A stretch of 31,008 nt of DNA from CAZYAK01 sp964645935 (GTDB lineage Bacteria; Patescibacteriota; Gracilibacteria; Peribacterales; Peribacteraceae): contig CAZYAK010000012.1 in NCBI GenBank assembly GCA_964645935.1, positions 1 to 31,008 on the forward strand, written 5' to 3'. This document shows, piece after piece, positions 1 through 8,234 of this stretch. Positions within the stretch are counted from its first letter, which is position 1; the number at the start of each line of letters is the position of its first letter. The position numbers were made by a program, and so were the translations under genes. The notes beneath the pieces are model-generated. The model was not told the DNA's origin, searched no databases, and saw nothing but the letters and a program-made list of their open reading frames with translations.

Positions 1-1
1 G

Positions 2-757
2 GGGCTGGGGTCGGTGCTGGGGTACCTGTGGTCCTTCGCCGGGCCGCTGTGCCAGTTTGTCATCATCTTGCACGTCTTCCGGCCGGTGTTCGGGGGGGAG
101 ATCCCGTCGTACCCGTACTACCTCTTCCTGGGGATCATCGTGTGGGAGCACTTCTCGCTGGCGACGTCGTCATGTATCGCGCTGCCTGCGCGCAAGATCC
201 AGATCATGAACCGGGTGCGCGTGCCGCCCGTGCTCTTCGTGCTCGCCGCGGGGTGGACGCACGCGCTCATCTTCCTCACGCGGTTCGCGCTGTTCCTGGG
301 CTTCGCGGCGCTATGGGGGCCGCGGCCGGGGTGGGAGGTGCTGTGGTACGGGCCGCTCCTGCTCGCGCAGATGTCGCTGCTGTCGCTCGGGATCGGCGCC
401 GCCGTGGGCGCGTTCTCGCTGCGGTTCCGCGACGTCGCGCACCTGTGGTCCGTGGTGCTGCAGGTGCTCTTCTGGCTGACGCCGATCATGTACGCGCCCA
501 TGCGGACCGGCACGCTGGTGCACGAGGTGATGCGCGCGGTGTCGGGCGGAGCCGTCTCTTCCATCCTCACGAGCTTCATCGCGCTCCAGCCCGTGTCGGT
601 GCTGGTGTACGACGCGCGGCGCGTGTTCGTGCCCGGGCTGGAGGGGCTTCCCTCGGCCGTCCACGTAGCGCTCTTCACGGCCTTCTGCGCCGTTATCTTC
701 GCCGTGGGCACGGCGCTGTACGCGCGCCGTAGCCGCTACTTCCTCCAGGAATTCTGA
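2..757 (+). CDS. ABC-2 type polysaccharide export permease (Wzm-like), 5' partial
   Basis: Membrane subunit of an ABC exporter that probably moves a lipid-linked or cell-surface glycan across the membrane. The reading frame is open to the window edge and the visible N-terminus (LGSVLGYLWSFAGPL) already looks like the first membrane segment of the family, so the gene starts upstream; the GTG at 14 is only an internal codon. About 250 residues are visible, near the family's usual 260-270. Hydrophobic segments alternate with an amphipathic stretch around PARKIQIMNRVRVPP, followed by the LSLRFRDVAHLW-like region typical of ABC-2 permeases. It ends two bases before the ATP-binding partner, so the two are surely co-transcribed. 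The assignment to polysaccharide export rests on that partner and on the nearby glycosyltransferases. Confidence 0.85.
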   Translation, partial: GLGSVLGYLWSFAGPLCQFVIILHVFRPVFGGEIPSYPYYLFLGIIVWEHFSLATSSCIALPARKIQIMNRVRVPPVLFVLAAGWTHALIFLTRFALFLGFAALWGPRPGWEVLWYGPLLLAQMSLLSLGIGAAVGAFSLRFRDVAHLWSVVLQVLFWLTPIMYAPMRTGTLVHEVMRAVSGGAVSSILTSFIALQPVSVLVYDARRVFVPGLEGLPSAVHVALFTAFCAVIFAVGTALYARRSRYFLQEF

Positions 758-759
758 CC

Positions 760-1500
760 ATGCGCGGCGCCCTCACCTGCCGGCACGTGGACAAGACGTT
801 CCGCTACGCGGTTTCGCAATCGCTGCTGCAGGACACGCTCCTGCGCCGCCCACACCGCGCGACCGTGCGGGACGTGAAAGTCCTGTCCGCCGCGTCGCTG
901 GAGGTGCGCCCGGGCGAGTGGCTGGGGCTCTACGGCGCCAACGGCAGCGGCAAGACCACGCTGATGCGCATCATCGCGGGGCTGCTGCCGCCGGACCGGG
1001 GCGAGGTGGAGGTGGACGGCGACCTGTCGCTCTTCCTGGGGCTTGGCACTGGGTTCGAGCTGGAGCTCTCCGCGGACCGCAACATCTACCTGCACGGATT
1101 GCTGCACGGCCTCTCGCGCAAGGAGATCCGGGGGATGACGGACGAGGTGATCGACTTCGCGGAGCTGGGGGAGCACCGCGAGATGCCCCTCAAGTATTAC
1201 TCCAGCGGCATGCTGCTGCGTCTGGGCTACGCCGCGGTGGCACACATGCGGGCCGATGCCTACCTCTTCGACGAGGTGCTGGCGGTGGGGGACGCGGCGT
1301 TCCGCACACGCTGCAGGGCACATATGGCCAGGCTCAAGGCCGAAGGCAAGGGCGCCATCCTCGTGAGCCATTCCATCCACGACCTGCGCAAGCACTGCGA
1401 CCGCATCGTGACCATCCGGGACGGGGGCGTCGTGCCCTACCGCGAAGAAGAAGACCCGCAGCTGCAGCGCATCATCGCAGCGGGCGGAGGGCTCGCCTGA
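760..1500 (+). CDS. ABC transporter ATP-binding protein for polysaccharide export (Wzt-like)
   Basis: ATPase subunit paired with the permease just upstream. Walker A is GANGSGKT at about residues 59-66, the signature is YSSGMLLRLGYA near 147-158, Walker B is YLFDEVLAVGD near 168-178, and the H-loop histidine is in LVSHSIHDL near 203. The long N-terminal lead before Walker A and the FDEVLAVGD form are typical of the Wzt/TagH/RfbB class. At 246 residues it has only the nucleotide-binding domain and lacks the C-terminal carbohydrate-binding domain seen in O9a-type Wzt, so it likely exports without terminal-sugar recognition. Its last 29 bases overlap the 3' end of the convergent glycosyltransferase gene. 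Confidence 0.9.
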   Translation: MRGALTCRHVDKTFRYAVSQSLLQDTLLRRPHRATVRDVKVLSAASLEVRPGEWLGLYGANGSGKTTLMRIIAGLLPPDRGEVEVDGDLSLFLGLGTGFELELSADRNIYLHGLLHGLSRKEIRGMTDEVIDFAELGEHREMPLKYYSSGMLLRLGYAAVAHMRADAYLFDEVLAVGDAAFRTRCRAHMARLKAEGKGAILVSHSIHDLRKHCDRIVTIRDGGVVPYREEEDPQLQRIIAAGGGLA

Positions 1501-3460
1501 GCAGCGTGCCCAGGCGGGAGCGCGGAGGCTCGGGCCGGACGGACCCCTGCACCCAGAGTGCATCGGTCTCCGCTTGCGTGCGCTCCAGCGCCAGCATCTC
1601 CCGGAAGCGCCGCTCCAGGCGCGCGTGGTCGACGGGGGTCGCGAGGATGCTGTCCAGGAACGCGGCCGTCTCGCGCGCGGCGTCGTCCCAGGTGCGTCCG
1701 CCGGCGAGGGGCGCGGGCGGCGCTTCCGCCATCGCCTGGCGGATGAGGCCGGGGATCGCTTCGAAGGTCTTGAAGGTCCGCACGTGCGCATCGAGACCGA
1801 ACGCGCGCGTCAGCTCCCGCGTCGAAGCGGTATCACACGCGATGACGCGCTTGCCGTTGGCTGCGGCGTGGAGCAGCGGGAACCCAAAGCCCTCGTGCTG
1901 CGAGGGGAAGAGCACGGCGGCACAGTCGCGGTAGAGCGCGGCTACCAGCTCGGGTGGCAGCTCGCCGCTCTGGAGCACCTGCCACCGCGAACCCTCCGGC
2001 GCGCAGTGCTCGGGTCCGCCGAGAATCACGGCGGGGAGGTCCGGGGGAAGGACGCGAAGTGCGTCTTTCAGAGCTTTGTGTGGGAACGCGTTGCCGGCCA
2101 CGAAGACGAACGGCTCCGCCGGGAGGTCCGCGGAACGCGGGCCCGGCGCGGAGGGGGCGGGCCGCCCGTGGAGGACGGCGCGTGCGGGCACGGACTCGGG
2201 CAGGTCGGATCCCAGGAACGTGCGCACGTCCTCCAGCGCCGCCTCGCTCACGGAGAGCAGGCCGTCGAGGTGGCGCGCTGCGACGGATGCCGCCAGGCGC
2301 ATGTCGATGCTGCGGATGGCGTGCACGCGCAGCGCGATGGCGTCGTGGAAGGTGAAGACCATGCGCAGCGCCACGCGGTTGAGCTCCAGGACCTGGCGCC
2401 GGTCCGTGGGCTGGCGTGGGACGAAGGCGAGATCGAACCGGTGGGGGAGCGGCCGGTCCGTCGTGACGACCGGGAACCGCGCAGAGAGCCCGAAGGCCGC
2501 GTCCGCCCCTGGCTCCGCGCGGATCGTGATGTCCCAGCGGCCGGCCGTCATCGGCACGAGGTGCTCCAGCAACGCCATCGCAGCCTCTGGGATGCCTCCC
2601 CGGCGCCCGCTCATGCGGGAGAGGTCGATCAAGACACGGGGCTTCTTGCCTTTACGCCCAAGTACCTCCGCGAAGTGCTCCGCGGCGGGCAGACCGTATG
2701 CGAGATGCTCACGAACTGCACCCTCGTACTCCGGGTACCGTGCGTGCAGCAGCGTCGCGTGCTCCCGTTGCAACAGAGCCTTCTCGGCAGAGCCGAAGGA
2801 CCGCTCGCCCTTGTGGAACACAAAGGCGCGGTTCGCAAGCACCGCGGAGTAGCCCATCCGGCTGAGCCTGCAGCAGAGGTCGTTTTCTTCGTGGTAGCCG
2901 CGGCCGTAGGCCTCATCAAAGAGCCCGAAGCGCTCCACGAGGTCACGGCGCAGGAGCAGACAGAAGCCCACTCCTGTGGGGATGACGGAGAAGCGGGGGA
3001 GCAGGTTGCGGATGTGCTGCCATGTCGCATAGCGCTCCGTGGAAGAGAGCGGCGGGCCTTCGCGATCGGCGGGTACGGTGCAGATGGAGGCGTTGTCGCT
3101 GCGCGGGCAGCAGGCGCCGTGGCGGTCGGACGCGTCCAGGACGGCGAGCATCTCTTCCAAGAATCCTTCCGTCACGACGGTGTCGGAGTTGAGGAGCAGC
3201 AGGTCGTTGTCCGTGGAATCCAGCTCGAGCGCGCGGTTGCACGTGCGCACGAAGCCGAGGTTTTCGGGGTTCCGTTCGTAGCGAGCGCGCGGGAACTTTG
3301 AGACACCCTCATGCAGCTCTGCGGCGTCCTCCGGCGGGCTCGCGTCGTCCATCACGAAGATGGCGTGTCGGGTATCCAGGTGCTTCGCGCATGATGCTAG
3401 GCACGCGAGGGCGCCCTTGATCTGGCCATGCACGGGGATGATAACAGTGACGCTGCGCAC
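1472..3460 (-). CDS. Fused GT2 + GT4 glycosyltransferase
   Basis: Two glycosyltransferase modules in one 662-residue chain. Residues 1 to about 250 are a GT-A family 2 domain: VTVIIPVHG, acidic pair in VMDDAS (38-39), LLNSDTVV (NSD 91-93, the DxD-like site) and a later GYHEENDLCCRL segment. From about residue 273 (VLIDLSRMSGRRGGIPE) to near 600 it is a GT-B family 4 domain with AVLFPSQHEGFGFPLLHAAANG, containing the usual donor-binding E-x7-E-like motif. Such fusions are common in O-antigen and surface glycan loci and probably add two consecutive sugars. The start is GTG; the upstream gene's TGA lies four codons earlier in the same frame, so no earlier start is possible. The 3' end converges on the Wzt-like gene. 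The sugar specificity cannot be read from sequence. Confidence 0.85.
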   Translation of the reverse strand: MRSVTVIIPVHGQIKGALACLASCAKHLDTRHAIFVMDDASPPEDAAELHEGVSKFPRARYERNPENLGFVRTCNRALELDSTDNDLLLLNSDTVVTEGFLEEMLAVLDASDRHGACCPRSDNASICTVPADREGPPLSSTERYATWQHIRNLLPRFSVIPTGVGFCLLLRRDLVERFGLFDEAYGRGYHEENDLCCRLSRMGYSAVLANRAFVFHKGERSFGSAEKALLQREHATLLHARYPEYEGAVREHLAYGLPAAEHFAEVLGRKGKKPRVLIDLSRMSGRRGGIPEAAMALLEHLVPMTAGRWDITIRAEPGADAAFGLSARFPVVTTDRPLPHRFDLAFVPRQPTDRRQVLELNRVALRMVFTFHDAIALRVHAIRSIDMRLAASVAARHLDGLLSVSEAALEDVRTFLGSDLPESVPARAVLHGRPAPSAPGPRSADLPAEPFVFVAGNAFPHKALKDALRVLPPDLPAVILGGPEHCAPEGSRWQVLQSGELPPELVAALYRDCAAVLFPSQHEGFGFPLLHAAANGKRVIACDTASTRELTRAFGLDAHVRTFKTFEAIPGLIRQAMAEAPPAPLAGGRTWDDAARETAAFLDSILATPVDHARLERRFREMLALERTQAETDALWVQGSVRPEPPRSRLGTLLRRALRPLR

Positions 3461-3472
3461 GGAACGATCGTA

Positions 3473-4951
3473 TCACGCGCCCGTGCCCGCACTCCCTGTC
3501 TGGGGCTTGTCGGCCTGGAGGTGCTGCACGTCAATATCCCAGTCGCAGAGGATCTTTCCCTGCCTGCCCAGCCGCGCGAACGCCACGTGGTCATACCAGC
3601 AGCCGGGAGCGTCGCCCGTGAACGTGATGGGCTCCAGGCGCAGCGCGCCCATGCGGAAGAGCGAGCAGCCAAAGCCCGATCCCCCTACCTCTTCCACGCC
3701 GGTTCCCCTGCGTACGCGATGGCGGGGGACGGTGCGCGTGGCGTCCCAGATGAGCCAGCAGTCACGGAAGCGGTCGCGGTACGGCGCCACGGTGGCCACC
3801 ACGTCCTCGCGCATTGCGGCGAAGAGGCGCTCCAGGGTGTCCGGAGCGGGAACAATGTCGTCCTCCCACACGAACGCGTACTCCGTGTGGCAGGAGCGCA
3901 AGAGCGCGTTGTACGCGAACACCAGCACCATCTGGTAGAAGTACCGCGCGTCGTTGCCGCCGCTTACGCGCTCGGCGATGAGGCTGTCCGGCGTGTGCTT
4001 CCAAGATGCGGGCAGCGGCGCGCGCTCAATGGTGATGCTCCCGAAAGGGAGCGTGAGAGCGGCTTCCCGCAGCTTTGCGTCGAACGTCGGGTCCAGGCTC
4101 GTGTTGAACCAGTGCAGGTGGATGAGCGCGGGGTCGAATTTCAGCGCCCGCAGCGCGTCCAGGTACGGATCCAGCGCCGTATGCCGGCCCGCGAACGTCG
4201 TGAAGATGGTGACGGGGTGCGCATGCAATGCAGCACGGAAGGCGTACGTGTCCTCGGCGCTGTTTCCGAAGCGCTGCAGCATGCTATCGGCGTGGATGCG
4301 GTAGTACACGAACGTGTCGGCCTTGGCCGCGCGCCACGGCGGGTACTGCACGATGCGCCGCCAGAGATCCCAGTCCTGGTGGGCGTTCTGCAGCTCCCGG
4401 AATCCTCCCACGAGGTCGTAGGCGATGCGGCGGACGAGCGCGTGGGACGAGATGTAGTTGCTCTGCAGCAGCGAGTCCCGGTCGAACTGGGGCATGCGGA
4501 CGCGCGTGGACCCTCCCCCGAACTGCTGCATGTCGCCGTAGGCGATGGCCACGGACGGGTCCTGCATCTCCGCGAGGCACGTGCGCACGTACTCCGGCGG
4601 CAGACGATCGTCGGCGTCCAGGAACACCAAAAACGGCGCGTTCGTTACGTGGGCGCCGGCGTTGCGGGCAGCGGCCACGCTCTTCCACTCGCCGCGCAGG
4701 TAGGCCACGCCGCGGCGCGCGTACCGCTCCGCCACTATCCGCGTGTTATCCGAGGACGCGTCGTCCACCACCACGATCTCCACCGGCACGGCGGACTGCG
4801 CGAAGATGCTGTCGAGCGCTTCGGCTAGGTACGCGCCGTAGTCGTGGCACGGGATGACCACCGCCACGCGCACGCGCGGCTCGTCGTGTGGACCCGATAC
4901 GGCGATGTTCTTCCAGAAGGTGGCATCGTGGGCTATGGCCCGCGGCTGCAT
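3473..4951 (-). CDS. Family 2 glycosyltransferase with a second C-terminal GT-like module
   Basis: Glycosyltransferase of about 492 residues. The N-terminal GT2 domain begins near residue 30 with VAVVIPCHDYG, then IVVVDDASSDN (near 62) and FLDADDRLPP (near 112), the nucleotide and metal binding sites. The C-terminal half (about 245-492) is a separate module with VWEDDIVPAPDTLERLF and VGGSGFGCSLFR; the same module recurs at the end of the methyltransferase fusion at 5951-8224. The ATG at 4951 is the first clear start, but the frame is open for 46 bases to the N gap, so the true start could lie in the missing sequence. It ends 12 bases before the GT2+GT4 gene, consistent with one operon. Substrates are unknown. 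Confidence 0.8.
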   Translation of the reverse strand: MQPRAIAHDATFWKNIAVSGPHDEPRVRVAVVIPCHDYGAYLAEALDSIFAQSAVPVEIVVVDDASSDNTRIVAERYARRGVAYLRGEWKSVAAARNAGAHVTNAPFLVFLDADDRLPPEYVRTCLAEMQDPSVAIAYGDMQQFGGGSTRVRMPQFDRDSLLQSNYISSHALVRRIAYDLVGGFRELQNAHQDWDLWRRIVQYPPWRAAKADTFVYYRIHADSMLQRFGNSAEDTYAFRAALHAHPVTIFTTFAGRHTALDPYLDALRALKFDPALIHLHWFNTSLDPTFDAKLREAALTLPFGSITIERAPLPASWKHTPDSLIAERVSGGNDARYFYQMVLVFAYNALLRSCHTEYAFVWEDDIVPAPDTLERLFAAMREDVVATVAPYRDRFRDCWLIWDATRTVPRHRVRRGTGVEEVGGSGFGCSLFRMGALRLEPITFTGDAPGCWYDHVAFARLGRQGKILCDWDIDVQHLQADKPQTGSAGTGA

Positions 4952-4997
4952 GTGGGCCGCTCGCCCCTGGGCGCGTGCATCGTGGGCGGGCCAGCGC

Positions 4998-5097
4998 NNN
5001 NNNNNNNNNNNNNNNNNNNNNNNNNNNNNNNNNNNNNNNNNNNNNNNNNNNNNNNNNNNNNNNNNNNNNNNNNNNNNNNNNNNNNNNNNNNNNNNNN
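4998..5097. other. Assembly gap (100 N)
   Basis: A run of exactly 100 N, the usual placeholder for a scaffold join of unknown size. I see no shared sequence between the two flanks, so unlike the second gap this one may hide real sequence. It removes the C-terminus of the GT4 gene and possibly the start of the next gene. Confidence 0.98.
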
Positions 5098-5954
5098 GCC
5101 ATGCGCTCGGCCAGGAGCGTCCAGTCGCGCGAGGCGCGCATCTGGGCGGCGTTGCCCGCACCCGCTATGCGGACGATGGCGGCATGCTCGCAGCACCAGC
5201 GGACCGCCGCTCGCAGGTCCGTGCTGTCATCCACCAGCTGGCCGTTCTCCGTATGGCGAATCAGCTCCTCGGCTACCCCCACACGGACGCTCACGGGGAA
5301 TCGGCCTGAGGCCATGGCCTCCAGAAGCGTGCGCGGTCCGCCCTCAGCTGCAGAGGCGCACAGATAGATGTCGATGCCCGCGTAGAAGTCGGGCATTGCC
5401 TCGGGTGGCAGCGAACCGTCCGCTACCCGCAGCTCACAGAGACCGCGGCACGCTTCCTCCACCTGCTTGAAGCACTTGATGGGATCCTCCGGATGCCCCG
5501 CCCATCCCGCCACGATCTGGCCCGTGCGCGGTGCCTGCGGGCGGAACCGATTCGTATCCACCCCCTCGGGAACATGGAATGCCGGGATGGGCAGAGACCC
5601 GAGCGTCGTGGCGAGGCGCGGGGTGGGAACCACGAGGGCATGCGCCTCTCGCAGGTGAGTGAAGTACAGCTCCCGCGGTGACATCCCTGCCTGCTCCCAC
5701 CGGTGGCTGTACACGCCTTTGATGACGCGGGCTCTTCCTGTGAGGAACGGCCGGTGCCGAGATTCCCCGAAGTAGAACACGTGGATGACGTCGTACGCGG
5801 ATTCCATGATGGCGGGCTGGTCGTTTGCGCAGAGGAGCGTGAACGCGAATCGATCGGATAGATGCGTGATGAGCGCCTGTGCGATGGCGTCGAACGCCCA
5901 CCCCCGCCGGTCGATCAGCAGCAGCACGCGGGGCCGGCGCGCGGATACGCTCAT
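5098..5954 (-). CDS. Family 4 glycosyltransferase, 3' end lost in gap
   Basis: GT-B fold glycosyltransferase; 285 residues are visible before the N gap. The N-terminal half has RPRVLLLIDRRGWAFDAIA and YDVIHVFYFGES, and the linker has VVPTPRLATTL and HVPEGVDTNRF, typical of GT4. The donor-binding region is YLCASAAEGGPRTLLEAMASG near residue 208, followed by a conserved VGVAEELIRHTENGQLV stretch. The visible end (RDWTLLAERM) is the usual last helix of the family, so little is probably missing. The start at 5954 overlaps the upstream stop as ATGA; an alternative ATG lies two codons earlier at 5960. The tight overlap implies translational coupling with the upstream methyltransferase-glycosyltransferase. 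Confidence 0.82.
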
Positions 5955-8224
5955 TTCCATGTTGTGGCGTCGGAGTGGTGGCGACAGAGGCAGTTGCGGT
6001 CCAAGAGGGCGCGGTCGTTCCGCTCGTGCGTGAGCGTCCGGAAAAAATTCTGGTCGTAGTTGCCCGTCGGCGGGCCGCTGGAGAACGCGGCGTGCCGCAG
6101 CTCCTCGCCGCGCAGCGCCAGGCAGCCAAAGCCCGTGCCGCCCACGGAGCACACACCTTCGCCGGGCGCTGCCTCCACAGCGCCGCCTTCCGCCGTCCAG
6201 TCCCAGGCCACGGGTCGCCCGGAGCCGCGGTGGTGGTAGAGGCCGGAGACGCTCACCACGTCCTCTTCAAAGCGGGAAACAAGGCGTGGGTACGCGTCGT
6301 CGGGAGGAATCACGTCGTCCTCCAAAAAGAGAGCCAGGGTCGTAGTACTGAGCCGTGAGAAGCGGCTGTAGATGCGCACGCACGCATCGGCTACCTCCTG
6401 GCGCGCCTGCGCGCGCGGGAGATCTGCGATGCCTTTGGGTGCCACAATCTCTGCCAGGTAGGTGTGGCCGCGGTAGTCGCATCCTGCGAGCCATGTGCGC
6501 ACCATCTGACCGAATGCGGGGTCCTGCGAGGTGTCCAGGAGCACCAGGCGCAGCTGGTTATGGGGGAACGTCTGCCGCTCCAGGAACTTGGCTGTCAGCG
6601 GCCACGCCCAAGCGCGTCCCGAGAGGGCAAGGAAGAGTTCGGCGGGCTCCTCTAAGAGGCCCGTGCGCGTGGCGTAGGGCAAGGCGTAGTGGCGCGAGCG
6701 CATGCTCCCGTCGGCATGCATACGGTAGAAATGCATGGCCTCGCTGCGCACCGCGGTCCAACCAGTCCGTAGCACCCGCCGCCACGTGACCCAGTCCGCA
6801 TGCTGGCCGACACCATGACTCCAGCCGCCTACCTGCACAAGCGCTGTCCGGCGGACCATGCACGCGGCGTGCAGTTGGTTGCTGCGATCGAAGCGTCGCC
6901 AGTCGAAGGCCTTCCCCAGGTGCAGCAGGTCCTGCCGGGCCCCGAAGCACCGATGATCGGTGAACGCGATCGCTGCTTGCGGGTCTGCGTCCAGAACCTC
7001 CAGACCCTGTCGGAGGTAGTGGGGATGGAGCAGGTCGTCAGCATCGAGGAACACCAGGTGGTCGGCGGCGGTCGCGGCGAGACCGGCGTTCCGCGCGGCA
7101 CCCACACTCCGCCATTCGCCCCGGAGGTACCGTACCCCGTTGCCGGCGTAGCGCTCCGTCACGGCGCGCGTGTCATCCGAGGACGCATCGTCCACCACCA
7201 CGATCTCCGCAGGTACGGACTGGTCCAACACGCTCTCGATGGCGTCGGGGAGATAGTGCCCGTAATTGTGGCTGGTGATGACGACAGCGACGCGAGCGAG
7301 CCCCTGGGCAGGCGCGGGACGTGGCATGCGAGAAACGATGGGCGTCTGGGGAAGGCGGGGTGCTACTGGTCCCGGTGCGGGCGACGCGCTCGGCGCCCGC
7401 GTGACGGTGCGCGGATGTCCACGAAGCAGTGCTTCCAGACGGCGCAGGGGCGCCGTCCACCGCCAACTGCGGGTATGTCGCAGGTGCGACAGCTCGGTTT
7501 CAAGCGCGGCGATGCGCTCCATTGGGCGGTATGTCTGGGTGATACGCGGCCCCGGCTCACCTTGTTTGCGCTCCTTTGTGCCCGGTCGTACCACGCGTGC
7601 GACGTACAGGCTTCCGACGGTCTCCACGTGGGCTATGTCGCTCGCAGCGGCCAGTTTGTCCACGTGGTCGGTGATCTTGGGAACGTGGGGATTGCCGTAA
7701 TCGTGGAAGCACACCGTGGCTCCCGGGAGGAGTAGCGGCGCCCAGTCACTGAAGTCCTGCATCGCCGTGTCAGGATTGCCGTCGATCAGCAGCAAGTCGC
7801 ACGTTCGGTCCGCGGGCCACCGTTTCCATGCACATGCGGAGTCATCCAAGATGGGATGCACGAGATCCCACACACCGTGCCGCTTGCAGGCGTCCGTGAA
7901 CCGCCCGAAGGTGGCGGGATGTCCGCGTCGCCGGAGATCATCCATATCCGGCCGCGGATTGTGCTGATCGGAGACCTCCATGTGCGGATCGATGCTGTAC
8001 ACCTGCGCTCCGTGCGCGCCGCCGGGACGTGCCCGAAGTCCTGTGGCCAGAAAAAGCGTGGAATATCCGCAGTAGGCGCCGATCTCGATGACAGATGCCC
8101 GCCCTGCTCCCGCAAGACGATACAGAGCCAAAGCCTCCTCCGGCGTGCAGAATGGAATGACACCATCCGCCAGTATCAGAGCTTGGAGATCCGGGCGGCC
8201 GTCGTCGGCGAGGGGGGCGGGCAC
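5951..8224 (-). CDS. Methyltransferase + GT2 + GT-like fusion protein
   Basis: A 757-residue chain with three enzymatic modules. Residues 1 to about 225 are a class I SAM-dependent methyltransferase (Methyltransf_24/CmcI-like): VIEIGAYCGYS (46-55) binds SAM, followed by VYSIDPHMEV, LLLIDGNPD and CFHDYGNPH. A short helix ending LRHTRSWRWTAPLRRLE follows, a linker motif common in glycosyltransferase fusions. From about residue 311 a GT2 domain runs (VAVVITSHNYGHYL, VVVDDASSDD near 345, FLDADDLL near 394). Residues from about 540 hold a second GT-like module with LFLEDDVIPP near 636 and VGGTGFGCLALR. The start is GTG, 10 bases after the lysS stop. It probably extends and methylates the surface glycan, perhaps to cap it; that role is inference. 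Confidence 0.82.
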   Translation of the reverse strand: MPAPLADDGRPDLQALILADGVIPFCTPEEALALYRLAGAGRASVIEIGAYCGYSTLFLATGLRARPGGAHGAQVYSIDPHMEVSDQHNPRPDMDDLRRRGHPATFGRFTDACKRHGVWDLVHPILDDSACAWKRWPADRTCDLLLIDGNPDTAMQDFSDWAPLLLPGATVCFHDYGNPHVPKITDHVDKLAAASDIAHVETVGSLYVARVVRPGTKERKQGEPGPRITQTYRPMERIAALETELSHLRHTRSWRWTAPLRRLEALLRGHPRTVTRAPSASPAPGPVAPRLPQTPIVSRMPRPAPAQGLARVAVVITSHNYGHYLPDAIESVLDQSVPAEIVVVDDASSDDTRAVTERYAGNGVRYLRGEWRSVGAARNAGLAATAADHLVFLDADDLLHPHYLRQGLEVLDADPQAAIAFTDHRCFGARQDLLHLGKAFDWRRFDRSNQLHAACMVRRTALVQVGGWSHGVGQHADWVTWRRVLRTGWTAVRSEAMHFYRMHADGSMRSRHYALPYATRTGLLEEPAELFLALSGRAWAWPLTAKFLERQTFPHNQLRLVLLDTSQDPAFGQMVRTWLAGCDYRGHTYLAEIVAPKGIADLPRAQARQEVADACVRIYSRFSRLSTTTLALFLEDDVIPPDDAYPRLVSRFEEDVVSVSGLYHHRGSGRPVAWDWTAEGGAVEAAPGEGVCSVGGTGFGCLALRGEELRHAAFSSGPPTGNYDQNFFRTLTHERNDRALLDRNCLCRHHSDATTWK

Positions 8225-8234
8225 AGTGGCGGGA

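Noticed and set aside
736..1791. A 351-codon minus-strand frame over the Wzt gene
   Set aside because: It lies antisense to an ABC ATPase with all motifs intact and shows no recognisable domain.
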